IMG/VR virus record: IMGVR_UViG_3300005529_000016
Location: 1 to 43,792 of that record
Length of the DNA stretch: 43,792 nt
Direction: 5' to 3' (one strand)
Source of the DNA: a virus
Both the position numbers and the translations under genes were made by a program. Shown in pieces: positions 30,803 to 37,735 of the stretch (positions within the stretch are counted from its first letter, which is position 1; the number at the start of each line of letters is the position of its first letter). The notes below the pieces were generated by a model, which did no database searches, had not been told where the DNA came from, and saw nothing but the letters and a program-made list of their open reading frames with translations.

Positions 30803-31968
30803 CGCTGCTGCCGCTGCTGCTGCTGGCCACGGCCGCCCGCGCGATGGAGCCCGCCGCGGACCCGCAGTACGCCGCCGTAAGGATTCGCTCCCACGGGGCC
30901 TCGGCCACCGTCATCGCCACCGAGCCGGGCCGCTCCTGGCTCTTGGGCTGCTGCCACCAGTTCTTCGCCAGGGGCGAGCAGATCGACCCGGCCCTGGTCC
31001 ACAAGCCGTTCAAGTTCGACGGCCCCGCGCAGCCGTACGCGCGGCAGGTCCTCGCCCAGGCCCGCGTCATCGCCTACGACGCGAAGCGGGACCTGTCGCT
31101 GATGGAGGTCGATAACGGCCCGTTCTATTACGTGCCGGTCGCCCCGCGCGGCCACCGCCCGGGCCGCTGCGTCACCGTCGGTTACGACGAGATGAAGTGG
31201 CCGGTCACCTGCCGGGCCGCGACGGTCTTCAAGAGCGACCGCCTGACCCAGTGGACGCACGAGCCGCCCTGGCACGGGCGCTCGGGCGGCGGCCTGATCG
31301 ACGTGGACGGGCGGTACCTGATCGGCGTCGTGCAGGCCTACACGTCGCCGGCGGGCCGGCCGGACAAGGGGCTGCACGCCAGCCTGGAGAGCGTCCACGA
31401 GTTCATGGCCCCGCACTGGCAGCGCTGCCCGCAGTTCGGCCGGCCGGCCCTGGCGCAGGCGCCGCCGCAGTACCCCGGGCCGACCGGCTGGCTCGAAATC
31501 GACCGCGCCAACCGCGTGCCCAATCGAACGGGCAGTCAGTGCGGCTGGTCTTCCCTGGAGACGCTCGCCAGGCACCACCGGATCCAGGCGCTCTATGACC
31601 TGACGCGGCAGTACCACGGCCTGTCGAGCCCGGGCCAGGTGGCCCAGGTCCTCGGCGCCCGGGGCGTGCGCTACCGCCAGCAGCAGCCCGGGCAGCGCGA
31701 CACCGGCATCCTGACCGGCGAGGGCCGGCGGCTCGGCTGCCTGGTCGGCCTGGGCGGCAAGCACGCGGTCACCTGCCTGGGCAGCGACGGGCAGACCGTG
31801 AGGGTCATCGACAACGAGGGCCCGCGGGCCCTGGAGGTCCAGGACTGGCCCGCCGCGCAGTTCCTGGCCCAGTGGGACGGCTGGGCCGTCGTGCTCTACC
31901 CCGGCGCCCAGGGGCCGGCGCCGCAGTTCTTCCAGTCCCCCGGGCAGAGCTGCCCGGGCGGGACGTGA
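30787..31968 (+). CDS. Secreted dual-domain protein: trypsin-like serine protease plus C39-like papain-fold domain
   Basis: A GTG start inside the sigma gene. Residues 1-19 are a signal peptide (MRRFLTLLPLLLLATAARA). Residues about 28-210 read as a trypsin-like protease: His57 (GCCHQFF), Asp102 (KRDLSLMEV), Ser166 (HGRSGGGLIDVDG). Residues about 240-375 read as a C39-like domain: Cys252 (RTGSQCGWSSLETLARHH), His326 (LGGKHAVTCLG), Asp342 (VRVIDNEG), ending WDGWAVVLYPG. Both catalytic sets appear complete. The protein should act outside the cytoplasm, as a lysis peptidase, a maturation protease for envelope or fibre proteins, or a toxin-like effector. Which domain acts on which substrate is unknown. 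Confidence 0.85.
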   Translation: MRRFLTLLPLLLLATAARAMEPAADPQYAAVRIRSHGASATVIATEPGRSWLLGCCHQFFARGEQIDPALVHKPFKFDGPAQPYARQVLAQARVIAYDAKRDLSLMEVDNGPFYYVPVAPRGHRPGRCVTVGYDEMKWPVTCRAATVFKSDRLTQWTHEPPWHGRSGGGLIDVDGRYLIGVVQAYTSPAGRPDKGLHASLESVHEFMAPHWQRCPQFGRPALAQAPPQYPGPTGWLEIDRANRVPNRTGSQCGWSSLETLARHHRIQALYDLTRQYHGLSSPGQVAQVLGARGVRYRQQQPGQRDTGILTGEGRRLGCLVGLGGKHAVTCLGSDGQTVRVIDNEGPRALEVQDWPAAQFLAQWDGWAVVLYPGAQGPAPQFFQSPGQSCPGGT

Positions 31969-32015
31969 CGGCCCTGAGTGGACGCCGGCCGTGCGCCGGC
32001 GACGAGGAGGCAACG

Positions 32016-33026
32016 ATGGACAGCAACCCGGTGCAGACGCCCGCACCCCCTTCCGGCTTCTGGACGCCCGAGCACCTGCAGATGGTCGCCAAGCAGCTCG
32101 TGACGCTCTTCGCCCTGACGGGCCTGGTCCCGGCCGTGGCGGCCGACAGCGTCAGCGCCAACGTCTGCGCCTGCATCACCGCGGCCTTCCTGTTCCTGGT
32201 CAACGGCCGGGCCCTGGCCGAGTTCTTCCGCCACCAGTGGAACCTGAAGCGCCCGGGCGCGGCGCCGTGCTGGCTGCTGGCGCCCCTGGCCCTGGCCCTG
32301 GCCGGCGGGACGCTGCAGGCCCAGCCTTCCCGCCCGCCGATCGTCACCCTGGAACGCTCGGGCGGCTGCGCCTGCGGCCCGGCCTGCCCCTGCCCGGCCT
32401 GCCCGGGCGGCTGCCCCGGCGCCAAGGCGGCGCAGCCCGAGACGCTCATCCTGGAGGGGAGCATCCGGATCGACGCCGCGGCGCTGCTGCCGTGGCGTCG
32501 ATCGCTGGAACAGAAGCTCGCCGAGCTGAAGCAGCAGAACCGGGACCTGCAGCAGCAGCTCCAGCGCCAGCAGAGCCAGCCCGCGCCGGCCCCGGCCCCC
32601 GCGCCGCCCATCCAGATCTTCCAGGCCCCGCCGCAGCAGACGCCGCCGGCGGCGCCGGCGCCCCTGCAGCAGCTGCCCATCAGCGGCTCGCCGCTGCAGC
32701 AGCTCCCGGTGCCGGGCCAGCCCCAGCAGCAGCTGCCGATCGCCGGGCAGCCGCAGATGCTCCTGCCGATCCAGGGCAACCCGCACCTGCTGGTCCCGAT
32801 CCAGGGCCAGCCCCTGCAGCAACTCCCGATCGCCCAGGCCCCGGCGCCCGCGCCCCAGGCCGGCCCCGGGCTGCCGCCGCAGCTCCCGATCGCCCCGCCG
32901 GCGCCGGCGCCGGCGCCGACAGCGCCCGCGCCGCAGCGGCCGCTGCCGCCGGCGACGATCGGACCGCCGCCCTCGGCGCCCCAGGCTTATACGAACCGGG
33001 CGTACGCCCTCTACCGCGGCAACTGA
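32016..33026 (+). CDS. Membrane protein with Cys-rich segment, coiled coil and decapeptide-repeat stalk, 336 aa
   Basis: ATG follows GAGGAGG. Hydrophobic segments lie at about 24-67 (LVTLFALTGLVPAVAADSVS, ITAAFLFLVNG) and 84-100. Next are a Cys/Pro cluster at 118-133 (CACGPACPCPACPGGC), a helix rich in Gln (about 163-187), and six tandem ten-residue units at 216-275 of the form QQLPIxGQPx. A Pro/Ala tail ends at AYALYRGN. The design suggests a membrane anchor with an extended periplasmic rod, possibly a holin/spanin-like or surface-stalk protein. The C-terminal half is low complexity and could be misassembled, but the ten-residue period is exact. Confidence 0.6.
   Translation: MDSNPVQTPAPPSGFWTPEHLQMVAKQLVTLFALTGLVPAVAADSVSANVCACITAAFLFLVNGRALAEFFRHQWNLKRPGAAPCWLLAPLALALAGGTLQAQPSRPPIVTLERSGGCACGPACPCPACPGGCPGAKAAQPETLILEGSIRIDAAALLPWRRSLEQKLAELKQQNRDLQQQLQRQQSQPAPAPAPAPPIQIFQAPPQQTPPAAPAPLQQLPISGSPLQQLPVPGQPQQQLPIAGQPQMLLPIQGNPHLLVPIQGQPLQQLPIAQAPAPAPQAGPGLPPQLPIAPPAPAPAPTAPAPQRPLPPATIGPPPSAPQAYTNRAYALYRGN
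32030..32047. repeat. Dispersed 18-bp palindromic repeat
   Basis: GGTGCAGACGCCCGCACC, 14 bases inside the 32016 gene, encoding VQTPAP of its N-terminus. Confidence 0.75.
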
Positions 33027-33034
33027 CCACGCGC

Positions 33035-33073
33035 CCCGCCGCCCCTCTCCCGCCAGGGGAGAGGGGCGGCGGG
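33035..33073 (+). terminator. GC-rich 17-bp hairpin
   Basis: A perfect 17-bp stem (33035-33051 with 33057-33073) and a 5-base loop GCCAG lie nine bases after the 33026 stop. No T run follows. It is a strong candidate for transcript end or 3' protection in a high-GC host. Confidence 0.65.
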
Positions 33074-33102
33074 CTCCTATGACCTTCACCCAAGGAGAGA
33101 CC

Positions 33103-33546
33103 ATGTCCCTCGAAAAGCTGCTCGTCATGAACATCGCCGCGACGCTGACCCAGGCCGCCATCGGCGGGCAGGGCAGCAAGCTGCAGGTGATCGACGAGAC
33201 CATCCAGGACCCCAGCCTGCGCAAGCTCAACCTCGAGGACTTCGAGGAGTTCCGCATCTTCTACGCCGCCGTCAAGGGGGCGCTGGAGGACGAGACGAGC
33301 TGGCCGAGCCCGAAGATCTCCAGCGGCTCGCTCGTGCCCTCGGCGGTGCAGGCCGCCGTGCCGACGATCGTCTCCGCCCTGGCGCCCCTGGCCGCGGGCA
33401 ACCCGTTCCTGGCGGCCGTCCTGACGCTCGTGCCCAAGCTGCTGACCCAGCTCACCCAGGGCCAGCAGGCGCCGCCGCCGGCGGCCGGCCCGATCCCCGA
33501 CCCGGGCTCGGCGCCGAGCACCGTCACGCCGGCCCCCGCGAAGTAG
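33103..33546 (+). CDS. Hypothetical protein, 147 aa
   Basis: ATG 33103 follows AAGGAGAGACC. The first 75 residues are a soluble alpha/beta part (VIDETIQDPSLRKLNLEDFE, EFRIFYAAVKGALE). A hydrophobic helix pair follows at about 85-115 (AAVPTIVSALAPLAAGNPFL, AAVLTLVPKLLTQLTQ), then a Pro-rich tail. It may be membrane-associated. It sits between two strong hairpins, so it could be separately expressed. I do not recognise the family. Confidence 0.6.
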   Translation: MSLEKLLVMNIAATLTQAAIGGQGSKLQVIDETIQDPSLRKLNLEDFEEFRIFYAAVKGALEDETSWPSPKISSGSLVPSAVQAAVPTIVSALAPLAAGNPFLAAVLTLVPKLLTQLTQGQQAPPPAAGPIPDPGSAPSTVTPAPAK

Positions 33547-33553
33547 AGAGCCC

Positions 33554-33603
33554 GGGCCGTTGGGACAACTTCAGGGAGGTCCCTGAAGTTGTCCCAACGG
33601 CCC
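33554..33603. terminator. Perfect 24-bp inverted repeat
   Basis: Bases 33554-33577 are exactly complementary to 33580-33603 with only GG between them. It begins eight bases after the stop at 33546. It includes GTTGGGACAACTTCAGGGA and its complement. No T run follows. It could be a terminator working in both directions, or a dyad for DNA binding. Confidence 0.75.
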
Positions 33604-33634
33604 CTTACCCCGCCCGCCCAGGAAGCGAGCCGAG

Positions 33635-33958
33635 ATGACGACCATGAGCACCACGAGCAGCAGCAACGGCCGGCAGGCGCCGCCGGCCCCCGAGGAGAAG
33701 GGCCCGGGCCTGGCGGGCAAGGTCGCCGGCGCCGCCGGCGCCGGCATCGGCGCGGGCACCGTGCTGATGTTCGTCCTCGGCCAGCTCTTCTCGACCAGCG
33801 GCAACGTCGGCGAGCTGAAGGCGGGGTTGCAGGCCGAGCACGAGCAGCGCCGCCACCTGGAGCGCACGCTGACGGGCCGGCTGGACAAGCTCGAGGTCCA
33901 CGTCGGCGCGGGCTTCGAGCGGATCGAGGAGCTGCTGCGCCCCCTGGCCAAGAAGTAG
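33635..33958 (+). CDS. Single-pass membrane protein with coiled coil, 107 aa
   Basis: A polar N-terminus is followed by one hydrophobic segment at about 28-52 (AGKVAGAAGAGIGAGTVLMF) and a charged coiled coil (AEHEQRRHLERTLTGRLDKL, then EVHVGAGFERIEELLRPL). This is the shape of an inner-membrane spanin or of a tail/lysis accessory. It lies between the large inverted repeat and the glycosyltransferase gene. Lysis function is inferred from shape only. Confidence 0.6.
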   Translation: MTTMSTTSSSNGRQAPPAPEEKGPGLAGKVAGAAGAGIGAGTVLMFVLGQLFSTSGNVGELKAGLQAEHEQRRHLERTLTGRLDKLEVHVGAGFERIEELLRPLAKK

Positions 33959-34005
33959 TGCGCGCGGCGCACGCCCTTACCCCTGACCCTCACCCCCGGG
34001 CCGCC

Positions 34006-34773
34006 ATGTACCTCGAAGCCGTGTCGGTGTGTGTGGGCTATTCGGACTTCCTCGCCGAGGCCCTGCAGTTCAACCGGCCCTTGTTTGACCGCTGGCTCAT
34101 CGTCACCGCGCCCCAGGACGAGGAGACGCGCGACCTCTGCCACCGGCACAACCTGGAGACGCTCGTCACCGACGACTTCTACCGCGGCGGCACGGACTTC
34201 GACAAGGCCCGCGCCGTGGACCGGGGCCTGCAGCAGCTCAGCCACCGCGACTGGGTCCTGCACGTCGACGGCGACGTCGTGCTGCCCCCGCACACGCGCA
34301 CCACGCTCGCCGCGGCCGACCTCGACCCGCAGTGCCTCTACGGGTGCGACCGGGTGATGGTCCGCGGCTGGGAGCGCTGGGCCCGGCTGAAGGCCTCGGG
34401 GTTCCTGCACGCCTACAGCCGCAGCCACCACTTCAACGTCTGCTTCCCGGGCACGTACGACGTCGGCGCCCGCTGGGCCGACCTGCACGCCGGCTACGCG
34501 CCCTGCGGCTTCTTCCAGCTCTACCACCGGGACGGGGCGATGCGCCACGGCATCAGGCACCGGCGCTACCCCGCGTACGGGCACAGTGACGCCGCGCGGA
34601 CGGACATGCAGTTCGCCCTGCAGTGGGACCGCCGCCAGAGGGTGCTGCTCCCCGAGCTGGTCGCCCTGCACCTGGAGAGCGCGGGCGCGGCCGTCGGCGC
34701 CAACTGGGCCGGTCGCACCACGCCCCGCTTCGGGCCGCCGGCGCCCCAGGCCCGGCCGGGCCGCTGCTACTGA
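34006..34773 (+). CDS. GT-A type glycosyltransferase
   Basis: The 255-residue protein resembles GT-A glycosyltransferases. It begins with strand-helix units (MYLEAVSVCVGYSDFLAEAL, RWLIVTAPQDEETRDLCHRH), then HVDGDVVLPP with the metal-binding DxD (Asp88, Asp90), and ends in LLPELVALHLESAG and GANWAGRTTPRF, which resemble acceptor-site segments of phage-borne members. It would transfer a sugar, possibly to host surface glycan (receptor change, superinfection exclusion), to a virion protein, or to modified DNA. No sugar-nucleotide synthesis genes are present. Confidence 0.8.
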   Translation: MYLEAVSVCVGYSDFLAEALQFNRPLFDRWLIVTAPQDEETRDLCHRHNLETLVTDDFYRGGTDFDKARAVDRGLQQLSHRDWVLHVDGDVVLPPHTRTTLAAADLDPQCLYGCDRVMVRGWERWARLKASGFLHAYSRSHHFNVCFPGTYDVGARWADLHAGYAPCGFFQLYHRDGAMRHGIRHRRYPAYGHSDAARTDMQFALQWDRRQRVLLPELVALHLESAGAAVGANWAGRTTPRFGPPAPQARPGRCY

Positions 34774-34818
34774 GCCCTCACCCCCGACCCCTCACCCCTG
34801 ACCCCGCGAGGATCCGGA

Positions 34819-35535
34819 ATGCGTCCGATCACGATCGTCAGCCAGAGTACCAAGGTCAGCCCCCAGGACCTCGCCGCCCTGGTGCGCGCCCTGCAGGACC
34901 AGTGCGACAAGCACTTCAGCCCGGCCTGGGGCGTCTACGCGAAGCTCTCGGCGATCGCCGCCGACCCGGCCGTGCCGTACGACCCCAAGGGCCAGGAAGT
35001 CATCCGCCTGCTCGACCACAGCGACCAGGCCGGCGCCCTGGGCTACCACACCGACCTGCCCTCGGGCGTGCCCGAGGGGTTCGCCTTCGTGCTGGACACC
35101 GTCAACGACGGCCTGCCCTGGCAGCCCACGGTCAGTCACGAGCTGCTCGAGCAGCTGCTCGACCCGTGGTGCTCGCTCTGCGTGCCGGCCAAGCTGCCGG
35201 GCGCCTTCGGCAAGGACACCGGCAAGGTCGCCGTCGTCGCCCTGGAGGACGCCGACCCCGTCGAGGACGACGTCTACTCGATCGACGGCGTGCCGGTCAG
35301 CAACTTCGTGCTGCCGGCGTGGTTCACCGCGGCCGGGACGCGCTACGACTTCCTGGGCAAGCTGCACGCGCCCCTGACCCTGACGCCGGGGGGCTATATT
35401 TCTTATTCCACAACCCTCGGGAGCTGGAAGCAAATCACGGCAAAGGAGGCCTTCTCGAAGACCTCCTTTTCGCGGCACGCCCGGCGCAGGCGCTGGCACG
35501 CGGAGCGGCGGAAGCGGTCCCGTCAGGGGACGTGA
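34819..35535 (+). CDS. Putative HELLE-motif (metallopeptidase-like) protein, 238 aa
   Basis: The 238-residue protein belongs to a phage/bacterial family I recognise by wording but not by function: STKVSPQDLAALVRALQDQC at the start, FSPAWGVYAKL, LDHSDQAGALGYHTD, then TVSHELLEQLLDPW (His107, Glu108, Glu111) and YSIDGVPVSNFVLPAWFTAA. The HExxE-like box could bind zinc, but the third ligand is not evident. The C-terminus is strongly basic (FSRHARRRRWHAERRKR). Residues 208-217 are encoded by a terminator-like hairpin. The gene ends tail-to-tail with the minus-strand HNH gene, overlapping it by 13 bases. Confidence 0.65.
   Translation: MRPITIVSQSTKVSPQDLAALVRALQDQCDKHFSPAWGVYAKLSAIAADPAVPYDPKGQEVIRLLDHSDQAGALGYHTDLPSGVPEGFAFVLDTVNDGLPWQPTVSHELLEQLLDPWCSLCVPAKLPGAFGKDTGKVAVVALEDADPVEDDVYSIDGVPVSNFVLPAWFTAAGTRYDFLGKLHAPLTLTPGGYISYSTTLGSWKQITAKEAFSKTSFSRHARRRRWHAERRKRSRQGT
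35442..35469 (+). terminator. Intragenic terminator-like hairpin
   Basis: AAAGGAGG (35442-35449) pairs with CCTCCTTT (35462-35469); inside, CTTC and GAAG add four pairs around a two-base loop. A T run ends the right arm. It has the form of an intrinsic terminator but lies within the coding part of the 34819 gene. Confidence 0.45.
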
Positions 35536-36158
35536 GCCCATCTCCGCCGGCTGATGATGGTGCAGATGAGGGAGTTGTTGACCCCGTATTCGTCGGCCAG
35601 ACGCTGCTGGGAAACGCCGCCGGCGGCATACCGCTGCCGGATCTCCCGGACCTGTATCTCGGTGAGCTTGGCGCCGGAGACCTTCTCGCCTTTGGCGTGC
35701 CGGCCCTTGGCTCGCATGTCGGCGTTGTTGTCGGCCTTGGTTCCGAGGAACAGGTGAGCGGGGTTGACGCAGGCCGGGTTGTCGCAGCGGTGCAGGACGC
35801 ACTTGCCCCGGGGGATCTTGCCGTTGGCCAGCTCCCAGGAGACGCGGCTGGCTTTGCGGGGCGAGGCCTTGGGGATGGAGATGCGGCCGTAGCCCTTTTC
35901 GTCGCGGGAGCCCGTCCAGAGCCAGCAGCCCTCCGTCTTGCGGACCTTCTCCCAGAACCGCTCGGCCAGCGGGCGGGCGGCGTGGCGGAAGCGGCACGCC
36001 GCGCTGCAGTGGATGACCTGGGCGCGGCCGAGCTGGGAGGCGGGCAGGTAGAACAGCTGTTTGCACGAGGGGCAGGTCAGGAGAGCCTTCGGCCTGGGCG
36101 GGCACGGCGGCTTGCGTGGACGGCTGCGGCGGTGCCGCTTAGACTGGGTCTTAGGCAT
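35523..36158 (-). CDS. HNH homing-type endonuclease with C-terminal helix-turn-helix
   Basis: The start at 36158 (MPKTQSKRHRR) is preferred to 36164 because GGGAG is seven bases upstream. After a basic lead and a Cys4-type knuckle (TCPSCKQLFYL, IHCSAACRFRHA), the HNH domain spans about 70-150 (GCWLWTGSRDEKGYGRISI, LHRCDNPACVNPAHLFLGTK). The C-terminal part (VREIRQRYAAGGVSQQRLAD, EYGVNNSLICTIISRRRW) is a DNA-binding helix-turn-helix. It lies on the opposite strand to its neighbours and uses more A/T than they do, fitting a selfish gene acquired from elsewhere. Confidence 0.88.
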   Translation of the reverse strand: MPKTQSKRHRRSRPRKPPCPPRPKALLTCPSCKQLFYLPASQLGRAQVIHCSAACRFRHAARPLAERFWEKVRKTEGCWLWTGSRDEKGYGRISIPKASPRKASRVSWELANGKIPRGKCVLHRCDNPACVNPAHLFLGTKADNNADMRAKGRHAKGEKVSGAKLTEIQVREIRQRYAAGGVSQQRLADEYGVNNSLICTIISRRRWAHVP

Positions 36159-36191
36159 GACCATTCTCCCGACCGAGAGTGGTTGTGTTGG

Positions 36192-36222
36192 GCGGGCCGG
36201 CGGTCACGAGTCGCCGGCCCGC
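36192..36222. terminator. Hairpin upstream of the minus-strand HNH gene
   Basis: A perfect 11-bp stem, GCGGGCCGGCG with CGCCGGCCCGC, and a 9-base loop. It follows the stop of the minus-strand 36273 gene in that gene's direction, so it may end that transcript. ATTTT follows on the plus strand only. Confidence 0.5.
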
Positions 36223-36272
36223 TCCATTTTAGAGCGGCGGACGACGGGCACAATGTCGGGAGAGGACCGGCA

Positions 36273-36479
36273 TTACCTGAGCCGGGGGATATGGTCGAGC
36301 TGGTGCTGGAAGAACTGCCGGTCAAGCTCCCGGTACTTCTTCTCCAGCTCGTCGAGGCGATCCGACTGCCGGGCCAGGGACCGCTCCGCCTCGGAGAGCC
36401 GGACGGAGGCGCAGACGCCGACGAAGAAAAGCGTCGAGGCGGCGAAGGCGCAGACGGCCGGGAGCGGGGACTGGTTCAT
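36273..36479 (-). CDS. Single-pass membrane protein with coiled coil, 68 aa
   Basis: The start MNQSPLPAV at 36479 is preferred; a longer frame to 36524 would translate the palindromic repeat. One membrane helix (VCAFAASTLFFVGVCASVRL) is followed by a charged coiled coil (AERSLARQSDRLDELEKKYR, ELDRQFFQHQLD). The outline matches i-spanin or a small regulator at the membrane. As it is transcribed against the tail and lysis genes, an immunity or lysogeny role is also possible. Confidence 0.55.
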   Translation of the reverse strand: MNQSPLPAVCAFAASTLFFVGVCASVRLSEAERSLARQSDRLDELEKKYRELDRQFFQHQLDHIPRLR

Positions 36480-36497
36480 GCCGCCATTGTAGCACCG

Positions 36498-36515
36498 GGT
36501 GCGGGCGCCCGCACC
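36498..36515. repeat. Dispersed palindromic repeat, perfect copy
   Basis: GGTGCGGGCGCCCGCACC is a perfect 18-bp palindrome. It ends 18 bases upstream of the minus-strand start at 36479, in the divergent region with the 36642 gene. Confidence 0.85.
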
Positions 36516-36570
36516 TGTCATCACCTGGCACTCTCCCCTACGGACCTACCGCTGCCCCGGCCCGCCCGGG

Positions 36571-36576
36571 TATAAT
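36571..36576 (+). promoter_or_regulatory. Candidate -10 box for the 36642 gene
   Basis: TATAAT stands in an otherwise GC-rich stretch 65 bases upstream of the ATG at 36642. No clear -35 box is seen at the normal distance. A promoter that needs an activator would look like this. Confidence 0.4.
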
Positions 36577-36641
36577 CGCCGACGCACTCTCCACGCCCCC
36601 GCGCCGCCTCCCAGCCCGGCCGGGGGTTTTCTGTCGCCGCC

Positions 36642-37133
36642 ATGCCGGAACCGGAACGGGACCCCGCCCGCCAGCTGGCGATCGAGGCCGCGCACCACAC
36701 GCTGCAGAAGATGGTGCGCCGCAACATCCGCCCCGATCGCCCGGTGGTTGACGTCGCCTACTCCGACGCCGCCGGCGTCAAGGTCGTCGTCATCCTCTGC
36801 GAGCACCAGCGGCTCACCCTGCCGCCCGAATCGGCCGCCGAGCTGCTGCGCGCCGTCGAGGCCCTGGGCCGGCCGGGCGGTGCGGCGCCGGGTGTGCCAT
36901 CCGGTGTGCCACCCGAGGCGCCGCAATGTGCCACGCCCCGGCTGTCCCGCCTCGACGAGCAGATCCTGCAGGCGCTGCGGCGCGGGCCCCTCAAGGGCCT
37001 GGCCCTCGCCCGGAGGCTCGGCCGCAACCACAGTTACGTCCGCAAGCGGCTGGTGCGCCTGGTGGGCCTCGGCCTGGTCGAGCACGCCGAGGGGCAGGGC
37101 TACCGTGCGGCGCCGCACGGGCGCCGCACGTGA
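36642..37133 (+). CDS. Winged-helix transcriptional regulator, 163 aa
   Basis: The 163-residue protein has an N-terminal alpha/beta part (LAIEAAHHTLQKMVRRNIRP, VDVAYSDAAGVKVVVILCEH), a short Gly/Pro linker, and a C-terminal winged helix at about 100-155 (LSRLDEQILQALRRGPLKGL, ALARRLGRNHSYVRKRLVRL). It stands alone on the plus strand among minus-strand genes, in the region between the tail module and the early promoter island. It may take part in the lysogeny decision. The linker contains a doubled GVP unit from a short tandem repeat in the DNA. Confidence 0.75.
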   Translation: MPEPERDPARQLAIEAAHHTLQKMVRRNIRPDRPVVDVAYSDAAGVKVVVILCEHQRLTLPPESAAELLRAVEALGRPGGAAPGVPSGVPPEAPQCATPRLSRLDEQILQALRRGPLKGLALARRLGRNHSYVRKRLVRLVGLGLVEHAEGQGYRAAPHGRRT

Positions 37134-37189
37134 GCTATCGCGGGTGCCGCACGGGGCGCGGGATAATGACCCTGTCGGTTGGGCAAAGC

Positions 37190-37726
37190 TCAGCCCATGA
37201 GGCAGTGGCAGACGTAGTGCAAGATCCAGATCGGCAGCCACATGCCGCAGGTGAGCAGGGTCAGGATCAGATGGATGCCGTGCGGGAAGCGGTAGCCCGA
37301 GCCGTTGTTGATGACGTTGGTGACGTTGACGGTGGTGCCCGAATCCCGCCGCCGCTTGCGCGGCCGGTCGTCGTAGTCGTCGTCATCCTCGTAGTCGTCG
37401 TCCCGCCGGCGGCGCTTGCGGCGGCGCGGCTCGTCGTCGAAGTCCTCTTCCTCACGCCGGCGCCGGCGGGCCGGGACGGGGTAGTCCTCCTCGAGCGGCG
37501 CCGGCAGCGGCAGGGGCGCGACCTCGGGCACGGGCGGCGCCTGGGCCTTGGTCTGCGGCGGGCCGGCGATCGTGGCCATCGGGGGCAGGGGCGGACTCGC
37601 GGGCGGCGCCATGGGCGGGACGATCATCCTCCCCTGGCAGGCCGGGCACTTGGCCACCTTGCCGGCGGCGGACTCGGGGGCGTACAGCGTCTGCCCGCAC
37701 GACGGGCACTTCACGGCGATCGGCAT
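37190..37726 (-). CDS. Zinc-ribbon, low-complexity, membrane-tail protein, 178 aa
   Basis: The protein starts with a zinc ribbon (MPIAVKCPSCGQTLYAPES, then CPACQGRM). A Pro-rich stretch follows, then a charged low-complexity segment with alternating Arg and Asp blocks (ARRRRREEEDFDDE, DDDYEDDDDYDD). It ends in a hydrophobic segment GIHLILTLLTCGMWLPIWIL and HYVCHC. This architecture, zinc ribbon plus linker plus membrane tail, is one I associate with planctomycete genomes. Expressed from the opposite strand and close to the control region, it could be a lysogenic-conversion gene altering the host membrane. Function unknown. Confidence 0.75.
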   Translation of the reverse strand: MPIAVKCPSCGQTLYAPESAAGKVAKCPACQGRMIVPPMAPPASPPLPPMATIAGPPQTKAQAPPVPEVAPLPLPAPLEEDYPVPARRRRREEEDFDDEPRRRKRRRRDDDYEDDDDYDDRPRKRRRDSGTTVNVTNVINNGSGYRFPHGIHLILTLLTCGMWLPIWILHYVCHCLMG

Positions 37727-37735
37727 GGCGCGTCC

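Noticed and set aside
36480-36524. Longer start for the minus-strand 36273 gene
   Set aside because: The extra residues are the translated palindromic repeat; the ATG at 36479 precedes a normal membrane protein.
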